52,549 nt of DNA from Acidobacteriaceae bacterium (GTDB taxonomy: Bacteria > Acidobacteriota > Terriglobia > Terriglobales > Acidobacteriaceae), in NCBI GenBank assembly GCA_027365415.1, contig DAHXNK010000004.1:1-52549 (forward strand), read 5' to 3'. The notes beneath the pieces were generated by a model. The model worked only from the letters and a program-made list of their open reading frames with translations. It was not told where the DNA came from and ran no database searches. Position 1 is the stretch's first letter, and each line of letters opens with the position of its first letter. The position numbers and the translations under genes were made by a program. This document shows, piece by piece, positions 10,116 to 20,568 of this stretch.

Positions 10116-11321
10116 ATGCTGAAGAATCCAAAGGAGCTTCTGGCGGCGGCGCAGACACAACAGCGCGAGATGCTGCACGGGTTGAAGACTCTGGTGGAGA
10201 TCGAATCCCCCAGCGAAAATAAGGCCGCCGTGGATCAAGCCAGCCAACAGGTGGCCACCTGGATGCGCGCGCTGGGGGGCCAAATCCGCTGGCATCGGCA
10301 GAAGAACTTTGGCGACCTGCTGGAAGCACGCTTTGCCGCGCAGCCACTGCCAACGGCAGCCCAGGCGCAGTCTGGACGCAGGCAGAATCGTGTCCGCCCC
10401 ATCCTGCTACTGGGACATCTGGACACCGTATGGCCGATGGGAACGCTGGCGCGGATGCCCTTTCGGGAAACGAAGGGGAAGGCTTTTGGGCCGGGTATCT
10501 ATGACATGAAAGCTGGCGTGGTGATGGCGGCGATGGCGCTGCGCCTGCTTCTGGAGGCGGGAGAACTGACAACTCCCGTGGCGCTGCTGCTGAACTCCGA
10601 CGAGGAGGTGGGCAGCCCCTGTTCCCGCGCCGTGACGGAAAAGCTGGCGAGCGAGTCCGCCGCCGTATTTGTGCTGGAACCAGCGCAGGGGCCGCAGGGC
10701 GCTTACAAAACGGCGCGCAAGGGTGTGGGGCAATATCAGCTACACGTCGAGGGAGTAGCGGCGCACAGCGGCGTGGACTTTGAAAAAGGCCACAGCGCGA
10801 TTGTGGAACTGGCAGGGCTGGTCGAGCGCGTGGCCGGATTCACAAACTTGAAGACGGGTTTGACGGTGAATCCCGGCGTAATTGCAGGCGGTACGCGCTC
10901 CAACGTCGTGGCAGCGGAGGCAAGTGTCGAGGTCGATGTACGCATTACCCGCAGTCAGGATGCCGCGCGCGTGGAGCGCATGTTTCGTGGCCTGCGCGCG
11001 CGAGACAATGCCTGCCGCGTGCAGGTGTCGGGTGGCATGAATCGACCTCCGATGGAGCGAACGAAAAGCACAGTGAAATTATTTCAGCAGGCGCAAGCGC
11101 TGGCAGCGGAGATGGGATTTTCCTTGACGGAGGCCAGCACCGGCGGCGGATCGGATGGCAATTTTACCTCGGCGCTGGGCATTCCAACCCTCGACGGAAT
11201 GGGCGCAGTAGGCGAGGGCGCACATGCGACGCACGAGTCCGTGGAGCTTGAGCAACTAGCCTATAGAACGGCGCTGCTGGCCGCTATGATCCGCGATCCT
11301 GAAAATCGCAACCTGCAATAG
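10116..11321 (+). CDS. M20 family metallopeptidase (glutamate carboxypeptidase-like)
   Basis: Probable zinc exopeptidase or amidohydrolase of the carboxypeptidase G2/ArgE group. Metal-binding and catalytic motifs are all present: LLLGHLDTVWP (His and catalytic-side Asp), GPGIYDMKAG (bridging Asp), LNSDEEVGS (Glu-Glu), FVLEPAQG (Glu) and GEGAHATHES (His). The dimerisation domain lies in the middle (VEGVAAHSGVDFEKGHSAI). ATG at 10116 with AGGA 6 nt upstream was preferred to upstream in-frame codons, giving 401 residues. Substrate cannot be told from sequence. It is transcribed divergently from lpxC. Confidence 0.9.
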   Translation: MLKNPKELLAAAQTQQREMLHGLKTLVEIESPSENKAAVDQASQQVATWMRALGGQIRWHRQKNFGDLLEARFAAQPLPTAAQAQSGRRQNRVRPILLLGHLDTVWPMGTLARMPFRETKGKAFGPGIYDMKAGVVMAAMALRLLLEAGELTTPVALLLNSDEEVGSPCSRAVTEKLASESAAVFVLEPAQGPQGAYKTARKGVGQYQLHVEGVAAHSGVDFEKGHSAIVELAGLVERVAGFTNLKTGLTVNPGVIAGGTRSNVVAAEASVEVDVRITRSQDAARVERMFRGLRARDNACRVQVSGGMNRPPMERTKSTVKLFQQAQALAAEMGFSLTEASTGGGSDGNFTSALGIPTLDGMGAVGEGAHATHESVELEQLAYRTALLAAMIRDPENRNLQ

Positions 11322-11449
11322 GTTGTCCATTCGATCTGACGGCGAGAAGCTGGTTCTGCACTACTCTTCAGAATGACAAACATTCTTTATTGCATAACTG
11401 CATCTATATGAACTATTCAGAATGGCGGATGTATTTCAAGGCGTGTATG

Positions 11450-11474
11450 TAACCCCACGCGGGTTATAGTTTTT
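11450..11474 (+). terminator. Possible terminator of the M20 peptidase gene
   Basis: TAACCC and GGGTTA form a 6-bp stem with a 5-nt loop, followed after three bases by TTTTTCTTTT. It overlaps the last codon of the convergent purK gene. An AT-rich AGAATG/CATTCT hairpin also lies upstream near 11370-11386. Termination is inferred. Confidence 0.4.
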
Positions 11475-12633
11475 CTTTTGCTTCCAGCACCCGCGCCACC
11501 GCATCTTCCACCGTTGCGCCCACTGCGGAGAGATGTCCCATCTTTCGGCCTCGTCGTGGAAGATGTTTTTCATATAAATGAAGTCGCACGCCCGGTATGG
11601 CCAGGGCCGCATCAAAACGCGGGCCAGCTTCGGAGGCTGCATCAATCCATACATCGCCGAGAAGGTTGGCAATCGCGGCAGGCTGTACGATTTCGACATC
11701 GCCGAGAGGCAAATTGCAAATGGCGCGGATGGCCTGCTCAAACTGACTGGTGGCGCAGGCGCGTTCACTGGCGTGGTAGCTGTTGTGCGGGCGCGGGGCA
11801 AGTTCATTCACTAGCAGTTGGCCATCGGTGGTCAGAAACATTTCCACGGCCAGCAGCCCTTCCAGAGCGAACGCCGCTGCAATCGCCAACGCAATCTCGT
11901 GCGCTTGGCGCGTGATCTCTGGCGGCAGGCTTGCGGGCATTCCGCTCCAGACGAGAATCTGCTGTTCGTGGTGATTGATGGCCGGAGGATAGCAGGCGCA
12001 TTCTCCACGCGCCGAACGAGCCACCATCACGGAGAGTTCCAGCGCCAGACGTTGCGCTCGCTCCACCACCACAGGCCGCTCGCCCAGCGCCTTCCATGCG
12101 CTGCGGCAGGCCTGCGCGTCAGCGATATCCGCATCCATGCCCAGCTTCACCTGGCTGCGCCCGTCATATCCACCGTGCGCGCTTTTTACAAAACAGCGCC
12201 CGCCCATCTTCGTTACCGCCGCCTCCAGTTGCGCGGCATCGCTGACGGATGCGTACTCGCCCAGCGGCAGATGATGCGCTGCCAGCCAATCTTTTTGCAA
12301 TATGCGATCTTGAATGATGGCCAGCATCTTCGCGCCGGGGCGCACGGGAGCGTGCTGCGCCGCAGCTTCAAGCGAGGCGATGGATATCTGCTCAATCTCC
12401 AGCGTGACCACATCGCAACCACGCGCTAGGTTGGCTGCTGCGTGAGCGTCTTCCCAAGATGCCTCAAAGCAGGCATCTACGACAAATCGCGCCGGACAAC
12501 TGGGGTCGGGATCAAGCACCTGCACGCGATAGCCAAGGGAACGCGCCGCCATCGCCGTCATGCGACCCAGTTGCCCACCGCCCAAGATGCCGATCGTCGC
12601 GCCGGGAAAAATGATGTCGGTTGCTTGGCTCAC
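11464..12633 (-). CDS. purK: N5-carboxyaminoimidazole ribonucleotide synthase
   Basis: ATP-grasp enzyme that carboxylates AIR to N5-CAIR in purine synthesis. It shows the N-terminal [22 protein letters not shown], the ATP-grasp segment [39 protein letters not shown] and [19 protein letters not shown]. The start is GTG at 12633, whose GTGA overlaps the purE stop; GGAG lies 8 nt upstream. This gives 389 residues. An ATG further upstream at 12681 lies deep inside purE and is less likely. It is coupled to purE, as usual. Confidence 0.96.
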   Translation of the reverse strand: MSQATDIIFPGATIGILGGGQLGRMTAMAARSLGYRVQVLDPDPSCPARFVVDACFEASWEDAHAAANLARGCDVVTLEIEQISIASLEAAAQHAPVRPGAKMLAIIQDRILQKDWLAAHHLPLGEYASVSDAAQLEAAVTKMGGRCFVKSAHGGYDGRSQVKLGMDADIADAQACRSAWKALGERPVVVERAQRLALELSVMVARSARGECACYPPAINHHEQQILVWSGMPASLPPEITRQAHEIALAIAAAFALEGLLAVEMFLTTDGQLLVNELAPRPHNSYHASERACATSQFEQAIRAICNLPLGDVEIVQPAAIANLLGDVWIDAASEAGPRFDAALAIPGVRLHLYEKHLPRRGRKMGHLSAVGATVEDAVARVLEAKEKL

Positions 12634-13121
12634 TCCGGCAGCTCCACTGCCAGCACGTCCTGCTTGCGCGCTTCTCGCCATGCCAGCAGCCGCGCGCGCA
12701 GCGCAGCGTCTTGCAATGACAAAATGGAAATCGCCAGTAAGGCCGCATTCGCCGCGCCCGGCTTGCCAATGGCGAGCGTACCCACGGGAACGCCCTTCGG
12801 CATTTGCACAATGGAAAGCAGCGAATCGACTCCGTTGAGCAGGGTTGCGGAAATGGGAACGCCCAGAACGGGCAGATGCGTCTTGGCCGCCAGCATTCCG
12901 GGTAGATGCGCCGCGCCGCCGGCTCCGGCAATCAAAACGCGAATGCCGCGCGCTTCTGCAGTGCTGGCGTACTCAAAAAGCCAGTCGGGGGTGCGATGCG
13001 CGGAGACAACACGCGCCTCGTGAGAGATGGAAAATTCCTTCAGAATGTCGATGGCGGGTTGCAGGGTGTCGTAGTCGCTTTGACTCCCCATCACCACGCC
13101 GACCAGCGGCGCTTGCTTCAT
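12630..13121 (-). CDS. purE: N5-carboxyaminoimidazole ribonucleotide mutase
   Basis: Converts N5-CAIR to CAIR in purine synthesis. The 163 residues carry [59 protein letters not shown] and [19 protein letters not shown]. All are standard PurE motifs, including the SDxxT and AHRTP active-site segments. ATG at 13121 starts the family homology. No Shine-Dalgarno is present. Instead a TATAAT lies 6 nt upstream, so the mRNA may be leaderless. It forms a two-gene operon with purK. Confidence 0.97.
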   Translation of the reverse strand: MKQAPLVGVVMGSQSDYDTLQPAIDILKEFSISHEARVVSAHRTPDWLFEYASTAEARGIRVLIAGAGGAAHLPGMLAAKTHLPVLGVPISATLLNGVDSLLSIVQMPKGVPVGTLAIGKPGAANAALLAISILSLQDAALRARLLAWREARKQDVLAVELPE

Positions 13122-13127
13122 GGGGAG

Positions 13128-13133
13128 ATTATA
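13128..13133 (-). promoter_or_regulatory. Consensus -10 TATAAT directly before the purE start
   Basis: On the minus strand TATAAT ends 6 nt before the purE ATG. Normal -10 to start-site spacing would place transcription initiation at the A of the ATG, giving a leaderless purEK mRNA. This fits the absence of any Shine-Dalgarno. The -35 region is poor. Confidence 0.5.
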
Positions 13134-13253
13134 AGTTGGAGGAACGGGAAATGTATGACGAATCCCATCTTCTGGTAGAAATTTTCTCTCCGGCAGGAAT
13201 ACACGGTAAAAAGCCGAGCGCTCCATCCTCGTCGCGGCGCAGAATGTACTTCC

Positions 13254-14444
13254 CTACATGGTAGGAAACACATGCCGATGTTCCAGTTTCTCCGAGTCAT
13301 ACTGGAATCTATCTTTCCAGCGAAGAAATCGAATCTCTACAAAGTCATAGCTTAACTTTGAAATGATGAACATAACACAAAAGTTGCAAGGTATCTCAAT
13401 GAGACCTCCAATCATAATGGAGTGTGTCCTGCTTGAAATAAATTTAAGCAATCGTATCCACTCTGTCCTATAAAGCATGTGGTAAATGTAAAAACCATAA
13501 CTATACTTCCCCAGAGTGCGCAGCGGACGAAGAGTAAAAAAACGGAATACGAGAGATCCGGGTTGCAGCGTACTTCCAATAAGTCCAGCGCCAACGATCG
13601 CTATCAGCGTAAATCCAATTGTTAGCATCCAACGCGCGCTTGCCTCGATGGGAATCGCAAGAAATAGAAGGAGGAGAGTACCCCCCCATAGCGTAATGGA
13701 TTTGCAGCGACGCAGCCATACATCCGCAGATGGCCCGCGAAGCAGCAACGCGAGAATCGCGCCAATCAACAGGGTATCCATTCGAAAAGGAAGCGTGCGG
13801 GGTATCCAGGTTGCCGCGACATTTTCTGGAAATAAAGCAAGCATGCCCACTCGAAGAACAACGGAAAATGCAGCAATGCCTCCGGCTGTCCATAGAAGCC
13901 TTACCCGATCCCGAATAGCCCAGACAGCGAGGGGCCATAAAAGGTAGAACTGTTCTTCCACGCACAACGACCATAAGTGATCAAAAAGGACTGTCGCATC
14001 TGGATAATTCCGACTTATCAGCAAATATAAAGACCAATTGTGGTTTGCAAAGAAGTTTCCAAGGTAAATCAAGAAGGTCAACTGCATCCAGTGCCATTGA
14101 TAATGGAATATCGGCGTGAGGAGTAAGAGAATTGCAAAAACCATGTAAAACACTGGAAGTATCCGCAAACTTCGGCGAGCAAAGAAACGTTGAAAAAAAT
14201 GGGAATCGTTGCGCGTGTCGAAAAGAATTCCAGTAATGAGAAACCCGGAAAGCACAAAGAATAGGTCAACCCCAATCCATCCCCGGCTTCGTATTTGATT
14301 CAATGCTCGAAGTACATGGCCGCCATGAGAACCACCACCATAGTGGGCCAGGAAGGCCATAGTAATTGCAAGCGCGCGGATGCCATCCAATGCTGGAAAT
14401 CGTGTTTTGAAATCAATAGGGGGAACGCGAAGCGCTTGGGGCAC
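13254..14444 (-). CDS. Acyltransferase 3 family integral membrane protein
   Basis: Multispanning O-acyltransferase of the OafA/NodX type, which acylates sugars of surface polysaccharides or other lipid-linked substrates. The 396 residues begin with the family signature FPALDGIRALAI and GVDLFFVLSGFLITG, followed by FFARRSLRILPVFY and LWSLCVEEQFYLLWP. About ten hydrophobic segments follow. The start is GTG at 14444, with GGAGG rather far upstream (12 nt). The gene is visibly AT-richer than its neighbours purE and rlmH and interrupts a housekeeping run, so it may be acquired. The acceptor is unknown. Confidence 0.9.
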   Translation of the reverse strand: MPQALRVPPIDFKTRFPALDGIRALAITMAFLAHYGGGSHGGHVLRALNQIRSRGWIGVDLFFVLSGFLITGILFDTRNDSHFFQRFFARRSLRILPVFYMVFAILLLLTPIFHYQWHWMQLTFLIYLGNFFANHNWSLYLLISRNYPDATVLFDHLWSLCVEEQFYLLWPLAVWAIRDRVRLLWTAGGIAAFSVVLRVGMLALFPENVAATWIPRTLPFRMDTLLIGAILALLLRGPSADVWLRRCKSITLWGGTLLLLFLAIPIEASARWMLTIGFTLIAIVGAGLIGSTLQPGSLVFRFFTLRPLRTLGKYSYGFYIYHMLYRTEWIRLLKFISSRTHSIMIGGLIEIPCNFCVMFIISKLSYDFVEIRFLRWKDRFQYDSEKLEHRHVFPTM

Positions 14445-14625
14445 GGGAAAGAATTTCCTCCAGATGTTGTGCGCGTACAGAATGCCGCGTACAAACCTAA
14501 TCCTGACATGTGCTGCAGAGAGAAACCAAACTCCTGTTCCCTAGTATTACATGCAAGTTTATCGGTGCCGGAACTTTGCCAGATCAATGTTCCGGGAGAT
14601 GTTTACTCTTTCGCGCGCAGTAGTG

Positions 14626-15084
14626 TCAGCGATGCTGTAGGTGATAGGGCAGGCCTTTGAGGATGGTAAAGGCCCGGTAGATTTGCTCCGCTAGCACTAC
14701 AGCGGCCAGTTCATGCGCCAGCGTCATCGGCCCCAGCGAGAGCAGGAGGTTCGCGCGCTGGCGAGCCTCCTCCGACCATCCATCCGCTGGGCCAACGGCA
14801 AAGAGGATTCGCCGCGTACCGCTGTCCTGCTGCTTGCCCAGCCACGCGGCCAGAGCTTCGGAGGTCATCTGCTTGCCCCGGCTATCCAGCAGAACCAGAT
14901 AGGGCGACATTCGCCCCGGCGACCGTTCGCAGGCCAGCAAGAGCGCGGATTCGGAGGCGAAGACCTCATGCCGAAATCGGCAGAAATGGCCGATCCGGCG
15001 GGCATAGTCCAGCAGCCAATCGCCTCCAGCATGTTTTTTTCCGCCCGCGCGGCGATTCTCGATCGTGGCCAGTTGAATTTCCAT
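14626..15084 (-). CDS. rlmH: 23S rRNA (pseudouridine1915-N3)-methyltransferase
   Basis: SPOUT-class enzyme methylating pseudouridine 1915 in helix 69 of 23S rRNA. Diagnostic C-terminal segments are present: ILFAVGPADGWSEEARQRA (SAM-binding knot), LSLGPMTLAHELAAVVLAEQ and IYRAFTILKGLPYH. At 152 residues it is close to the usual length (about 155). ATG at 15084 follows GGAA at about 9 nt. It is divergent from the TPR protein gene. Confidence 0.95.
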   Translation of the reverse strand: MEIQLATIENRRAGGKKHAGGDWLLDYARRIGHFCRFRHEVFASESALLLACERSPGRMSPYLVLLDSRGKQMTSEALAAWLGKQQDSGTRRILFAVGPADGWSEEARQRANLLLSLGPMTLAHELAAVVLAEQIYRAFTILKGLPYHLQHR

Positions 15085-15218
15085 CGGCTTTGTTTCCGGC
15101 TCTCGTCAATAAATTGGAAGTGTGGTCGTGGCTCAATGCAGTACCGATGCAAACGATCATAGCGGATGTTGAGCAGCGCCTTTGTGCCCAGCCAGAGAAT
15201 CCCCCGGCCAGATGCTGT

Positions 15219-15248
15219 TTGACCCTTGATTTTTCAGGCTGATACACT
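15219..15248 (+). promoter_or_regulatory. Probable promoter of the TPR protein gene
   Basis: TTGACC (-35) and TACACT (-10) are separated by 18 nt. Transcription would start near 15255. That lies at the GGAGG that precedes a 12-codon leader reading frame, described separately. Confidence 0.4.
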
Positions 15249-15261
15249 AAGGAGGATTGGC

Positions 15262-15300
15262 GTGGAAGCCCGCAAGGCTCGCCAGCTTCTCTTTTGGTAA
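15262..15300 (+). other. Possible 12-codon leader peptide
   Basis: GGAGG at 15251-15255 is followed, after 6 nt, by GTG and twelve codons (VEARKARQLLFW) ending in TAA at 15298-15300. It is in the same frame as the TPR protein, whose GTG start lies 18 nt after this stop. It may be a leader peptide, or the TAA may be a substitution that shortened the N-terminus. Evidence is only the strong ribosome site. Confidence 0.35.
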
Positions 15301-15318
15301 GGATGCGCTCATAATCCC

Positions 15319-16023
15319 GTGGACACACAGACTCGTCACGCCCTGAAACACAACGCCCTGATTGATACCGCGAAAACCGGTATGGATTGGTTGCAGGAGA
15401 ACAAGAAAGCCGTTCTCCTCTTTACCTTCGTCGTCTTTGTCACGCTGGTTGTTGGCATCGGCAGCATCGTGCTCTACCAGAATCGGCAAGATCAGTCGCA
15501 GGCCGCCTTTGGTCTCGCGATGGAAACCTACCTGACACCGATTGCGCAGCCCACGGATCCGCCCGGCGCAAAGACCTATCCTTCCCCCATTGCCCGCGCA
15601 ACGAAGGCCAACGCCGAGTTCCTAAAAGTGGCCAACCACTACGCCATGACCCGCGCAGGCAAAAACGCGGAATACTTTGTCGGGCTAACCTACATGGCTA
15701 TGGGGCGAAATGCCGATGCCGAACGCACACTGCACCAGGTCGTCGATCATGGAGGTCGCGATCTGGCAGCCTTGGCGCAGATGGCTCTGGCCGGGCTTGA
15801 TAAACAGACGGGCCGAGCCTCGGACGCGATTCAGATATATCAGCATCTGGTAGCGCATCCCACCGTCAGCGTCCCTGTCGGCGAATCCGAGCTTGCCTTG
15901 GCAGCAATGTATGAGAAGACCAATCCGCAGCAGGCCAAGCAACTCTACGCGCACATTAAAGACACGGAGAAAGACACGCAAGCTAGCTCCATCGCCGAAC
16001 AGAAGCTCGCGCAACTCCACTGA
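15319..16023 (+). CDS. Membrane-anchored tetratricopeptide protein (YfgM-like)
   Basis: The 234 residues have a short cytoplasmic N-terminus, one membrane segment at about 31-53 (AVLLFTFVVFVTLVVGIGSIVLY), and a periplasmic helical-repeat domain with TPR-like units (AEYFVGLTYMAMGRNADAERTL, LAALAQMALAGLDKQTGRASDAIQIY). This resembles YfgM-type proteins that work with periplasmic chaperones and SecYEG. A specific partner is not shown here. The GTG start at 15319 has a weak ribosome site. A stronger GGAGG upstream serves a short in-frame leader instead. Confidence 0.75.
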   Translation: MDTQTRHALKHNALIDTAKTGMDWLQENKKAVLLFTFVVFVTLVVGIGSIVLYQNRQDQSQAAFGLAMETYLTPIAQPTDPPGAKTYPSPIARATKANAEFLKVANHYAMTRAGKNAEYFVGLTYMAMGRNADAERTLHQVVDHGGRDLAALAQMALAGLDKQTGRASDAIQIYQHLVAHPTVSVPVGESELALAAMYEKTNPQQAKQLYAHIKDTEKDTQASSIAEQKLAQLH

Positions 16024-16042
16024 TTTCTACAGCATCCTTCCC

Positions 16043-16099
16043 GAAGAACTTATTGAAAGACAATTCTGGCGCTTGAATTCGTTTTTCAACAAGTTCTTC
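16043..16099 (+). promoter_or_regulatory. Long stem-loop in the pyrG leader
   Basis: GAAGAACTTATTGAAA (16043-16058) pairs with TTTCAACAAGTTCTTC (16084-16099) over 16 positions with one mismatch. The 25-nt loop can itself pair further through AATTC and GAATT. It lies 20 nt after the TPR gene stop and about 105 nt before the pyrG ATG. It may separate the two transcription units or control pyrG. No T-run directly follows. Confidence 0.5.
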
Positions 16100-16150
16100 G
16101 ATGTCTCTCCGCGAAATGTCTTTCCATCCCGCCCGAAGTCTGCGAAAATA

Positions 16151-16173
16151 GGACGTGCCCATCTTGCACGTCC
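16151..16173 (+). promoter_or_regulatory. Second perfect hairpin in the pyrG leader
   Basis: GGACGTGC and GCACGTCC form an 8-bp stem with a 7-nt loop, ending 31 nt before the pyrG ATG and 15 nt or more before its AGGGAG ribosome site. Together with the upstream long stem it makes a structured leader. It is not terminator-like because the following bases lack a T-run. Confidence 0.5.
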
Positions 16174-16192
16174 ATCCAAACATTTCATTTAG

Positions 16193-17872
<1,680 letters not shown>

Positions 17873-17950
17873 AATGCCCGCTTTGCGTTAAAGCAAATCT
17901 ACAGTTGGTATAGGGCGAATTCGCTGGGAGTGGGACAGAAATTCATAGGA

Positions 17951-17987
17951 GTCATTCTGAACGAAGCGCAGCGAAGGGAAGAATGAC
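17951..17987. repeat. REP-like hairpin repeat, copy 1
   Basis: GTCATTCT and AGAATGAC form an 8-bp inverted repeat around a 21-nt loop containing GAACGAAGCGCAGCGAAG. It lies between the convergent pyrG and MbfA genes and may double as a terminator. Related sequences lie at 28204-28280 and 29164-29243. Confidence 0.5.
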
Positions 17988-18025
17988 ATGCCTCATTTTT
18001 CCTTTACAGCATCTGCAAATCCGCT

Positions 18026-19234
18026 CTAAAATCTTCCGATGCCAAGGCCAATGGCGTAGGTTACAACGCCTTCGATGGCGCCGATGGCTGTCATCTCCAG
18101 GCCGCTGCTCCACCAGGAACGAATCGTGATGAGAGATTTGGCCGCCCCCACGGCAAAGTGGGCGACCAGGGAAATGATGGCGGCCCAAATGACAGCGGAA
18201 ATCCCACTCAAAAAGAAAAATGGAAGGATGGGAATGGCGGCTCCAATGGCCGTGGACAGCGCTCCAGAAAGCGCGGAACACCACGGTCGGCGGAGTCGTT
18301 CTTCCGTGGTGTTCAGGCGTTCCTGCGCCAACGTTCGAACAAAGCTCTCCTTGTCGCGGGCCAGATACTCCACGAAGCGATCCGCCTCCTCTGCGGGCAG
18401 GCCGCGAACCTGATAGCTAAGAGAAAGAATCTGGCGCGCCTTGGACTCGTTATACGCGACAGCATCGCGCTCCCTGGCAAACTCTGCATGGAAGATTTCG
18501 CGCTCGCTCTTTGCGGAGAGATACGCTCCCGATCCCATCGACAGAGCGCTGGCAATCATGCCTGCGATTCCCGATAGCAGAACAAATTTGCTGTTCCCCA
18601 TCGTGGCTCCAGAGACCCCGGAGACGATGCCGAAGATTGCGCCCAAACCGTCATTCACCCCATAAATTGCGTCGCCGATCCAATCTGGAGTGCCGGGGCG
18701 GTCGCCTTGCCGCGCTGCTGTAAGTTCATCCAAAGCGCGTTGTGCCTCTTCAGGAAACGATGGTGAGAGTGGCCTGCGATCCTGAATCAGATCGATCAGC
18801 ATCTGATGATGTTCCTGCACGCTGGCAATCACCTCTTTGAGGATGGCAATGCTGGGTTCATCTTTCAGTTCATGTAACTGCCGGGTGTACCGCGCCGTGG
18901 CGCGACTCTCATCCCGTTCAATACGGCGAAGAACCAGATCTTTTCCACCCACGCGATTGGCAAGCGTGTCTGCCGTCCCGGTCTGCGGGCCGTGGTAGAT
19001 CGGCTCCGTTCCTCCGAGCGCGCGAATGCGCTCTGCCCATAGCTGGGCATGGTATTTTTCAGCGGTGGCGAGCAGGTGCAGGGCGCGGCGGCGCTGTGGA
19101 TTGAACTCGCGCTCCGCGAGCGTTTTGTAGGTGTAGCACCCACGCACCTCTGCCTGCCAGTTGCCCTCCAGAATCTTCAGAAGGCGTTCTCGCGTGTCAT
19201 CGGCAATCGAATCGAGAACAATCGGGTCAGTCAC
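18026..19234 (-). CDS. MbfA-like ferritin-domain iron exporter (VIT1/CCC1 family)
   Basis: The N-terminal half (about 1-155) is a ferritin-like erythrin domain rich in Glu/His: GNWQAEVRGCYTYKTLAERE, TAEKYHAQLWAERI, IERDESRATARY, VIASVQEHHQMLIDLI. The C-terminal half is a VIT1/CCC1 transporter domain starting GDAIYGVNDGLGAIFGIVSG with about five membrane segments. Proteins of this layout (MbfA) export iron or protect against peroxide in alpha-proteobacteria; the same role is inferred here. GTG at 19234 (GGAG 11 nt upstream) is chosen; TTG at 19258 would add eight residues. No Fur-type box was recognised upstream. Confidence 0.88.
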   Translation of the reverse strand: MTDPIVLDSIADDTRERLLKILEGNWQAEVRGCYTYKTLAEREFNPQRRRALHLLATAEKYHAQLWAERIRALGGTEPIYHGPQTGTADTLANRVGGKDLVLRRIERDESRATARYTRQLHELKDEPSIAILKEVIASVQEHHQMLIDLIQDRRPLSPSFPEEAQRALDELTAARQGDRPGTPDWIGDAIYGVNDGLGAIFGIVSGVSGATMGNSKFVLLSGIAGMIASALSMGSGAYLSAKSEREIFHAEFARERDAVAYNESKARQILSLSYQVRGLPAEEADRFVEYLARDKESFVRTLAQERLNTTEERLRRPWCSALSGALSTAIGAAIPILPFFFLSGISAVIWAAIISLVAHFAVGAAKSLITIRSWWSSGLEMTAIGAIEGVVTYAIGLGIGRF

Positions 19235-19386
19235 AGGGATGTACACTCCGCATGTCAATCTTTACGCAAGCGCAAGGAACACATCTTGGGGAAGTCCCAT
19301 TCCTTCCCCTGGCTGCCCCTCAGTGGTTCAAGCCATCGTTGATGCTGCATGTCGGCGGGACTTGTTTGGAGCTTTTTTTGCGTGGC

Positions 19387-20568
19387 TTAACTTGCCATCG
19401 AAGACACATCGTCCGCCTTGGGTTGATACGGACAAAATGGGTCGCTGGCCAGCGCATCGCCGGTATAGGCAAACGCCCGCGCGCGGGATCCGCCGCAGAG
19501 AACGCGATACTCACATCGGCCACATTTTCCTTTGAACTGGCTGGGCGTGTGCAGCGCGCGAAAGATTGGCGCGTCGCGGTAGACCTCCACAAGCTGGTCG
19601 GCGCGCACATTGCCCGTCTTGAGCGGCAAAAACCCCGCAGGGTAAATATCTCCCTGATTGGAAACAAATACGATGCCATGTCCATCGCGAATGCCAAAGC
19701 CTCGATAGACCGGAGTGTTCTGGATTTCATCCGAGCGCATTCCGCTGCTGCGCATTCGATTCAGGGCCACGCGGCGATAGGAGGGCGCTTCCGTGGTTTT
19801 GATGGCAAAGGGAGCCACCCGCGCAAGATCGTAGATCCAGTGCATCCATTTCTCGCCGCGCTCTGGAGAGATGGGTTGCAGCATCTTGCCGCGTCCTACT
19901 GCAATCAGAAAAAACAGACTCCAGCGCATCACCTTCTGCGTCTTGAGAAATTCATAAATGGCGGGCAAATCCTCCGCCGTCTCCTCCGATACCAGCGTGT
20001 TGACCTGAATCGGCATCCCCAGCGTTGCCGCGTCCTTGATCGCGCGCAGCGTCCAGTTAAAACAGCCTTCCACGCCGCGCACCGCTTCGTGCCGCGCGGC
20101 AGTGGAGCCATCCAGGCTCAATCCAAAGCTCTCAATGCCATGCGCCTTCAACTTTGCGAGAACATCAAGCGTCAGGCCGGGAGTGGCGCTGGGCGTGATC
20201 GAAACGGTCAATCCTAGAGCGTGAGCCTCGTCGATAATGTCATACACGTCGGCTCGCTGGAGCGGATCGCCGCCTGTCAAAATCAGATGCGGCCAGGGCT
20301 TGTCGAAACTGGCAATCTGGCGCAACAGCGCCGAGCTTTCTGCGCGGGTCAGCTCGCCGGGATGGGGCGTAGACACGGCCTCGGCGCGACAGTGGCGACA
20401 GGCCAGCGCGCAGGCTTGAGTCATTTCCCAGTAAACCAGCATGGGATTTTTTGCGTAGTCCGGAGCGCTGGAAGAATGCGAAGGACGGGCAGCGACATCG
20501 GCGGGCGGTGGAACCACCTGAACCCCTCCCTTGCTGGATACAAATAGACGACGAGCAATCTCGGTCAT
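19387..20568 (-). CDS. Radical SAM/SPASM protein, coupled to hemY
   Basis: The 393 residues have the radical SAM cluster motif CALACRHC near residue 52-59, the GGDP motif (LILTGGDPLQRADV) and a SPASM-like C-terminus CGRCEYRVLCGGSRARAF...FCPY. It resembles the NirJ/AhbC/AhbD group of heme-modifying enzymes. One position that is usually Cys in CGGC is Ser here, which may alter the auxiliary cluster. ATG at 20568 overlaps the hemY stop as ATGA, with AGAGG upstream, so translation is coupled. A role in late heme synthesis, such as decarboxylation of an iron-coproporphyrin, is inferred from context. Other peptide-modifying roles are possible. Confidence 0.85.
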   Translation of the reverse strand: MTEIARRLFVSSKGGVQVVPPPADVAARPSHSSSAPDYAKNPMLVYWEMTQACALACRHCRAEAVSTPHPGELTRAESSALLRQIASFDKPWPHLILTGGDPLQRADVYDIIDEAHALGLTVSITPSATPGLTLDVLAKLKAHGIESFGLSLDGSTAARHEAVRGVEGCFNWTLRAIKDAATLGMPIQVNTLVSEETAEDLPAIYEFLKTQKVMRWSLFFLIAVGRGKMLQPISPERGEKWMHWIYDLARVAPFAIKTTEAPSYRRVALNRMRSSGMRSDEIQNTPVYRGFGIRDGHGIVFVSNQGDIYPAGFLPLKTGNVRADQLVEVYRDAPIFRALHTPSQFKGKCGRCEYRVLCGGSRARAFAYTGDALASDPFCPYQPKADDVSSMAS

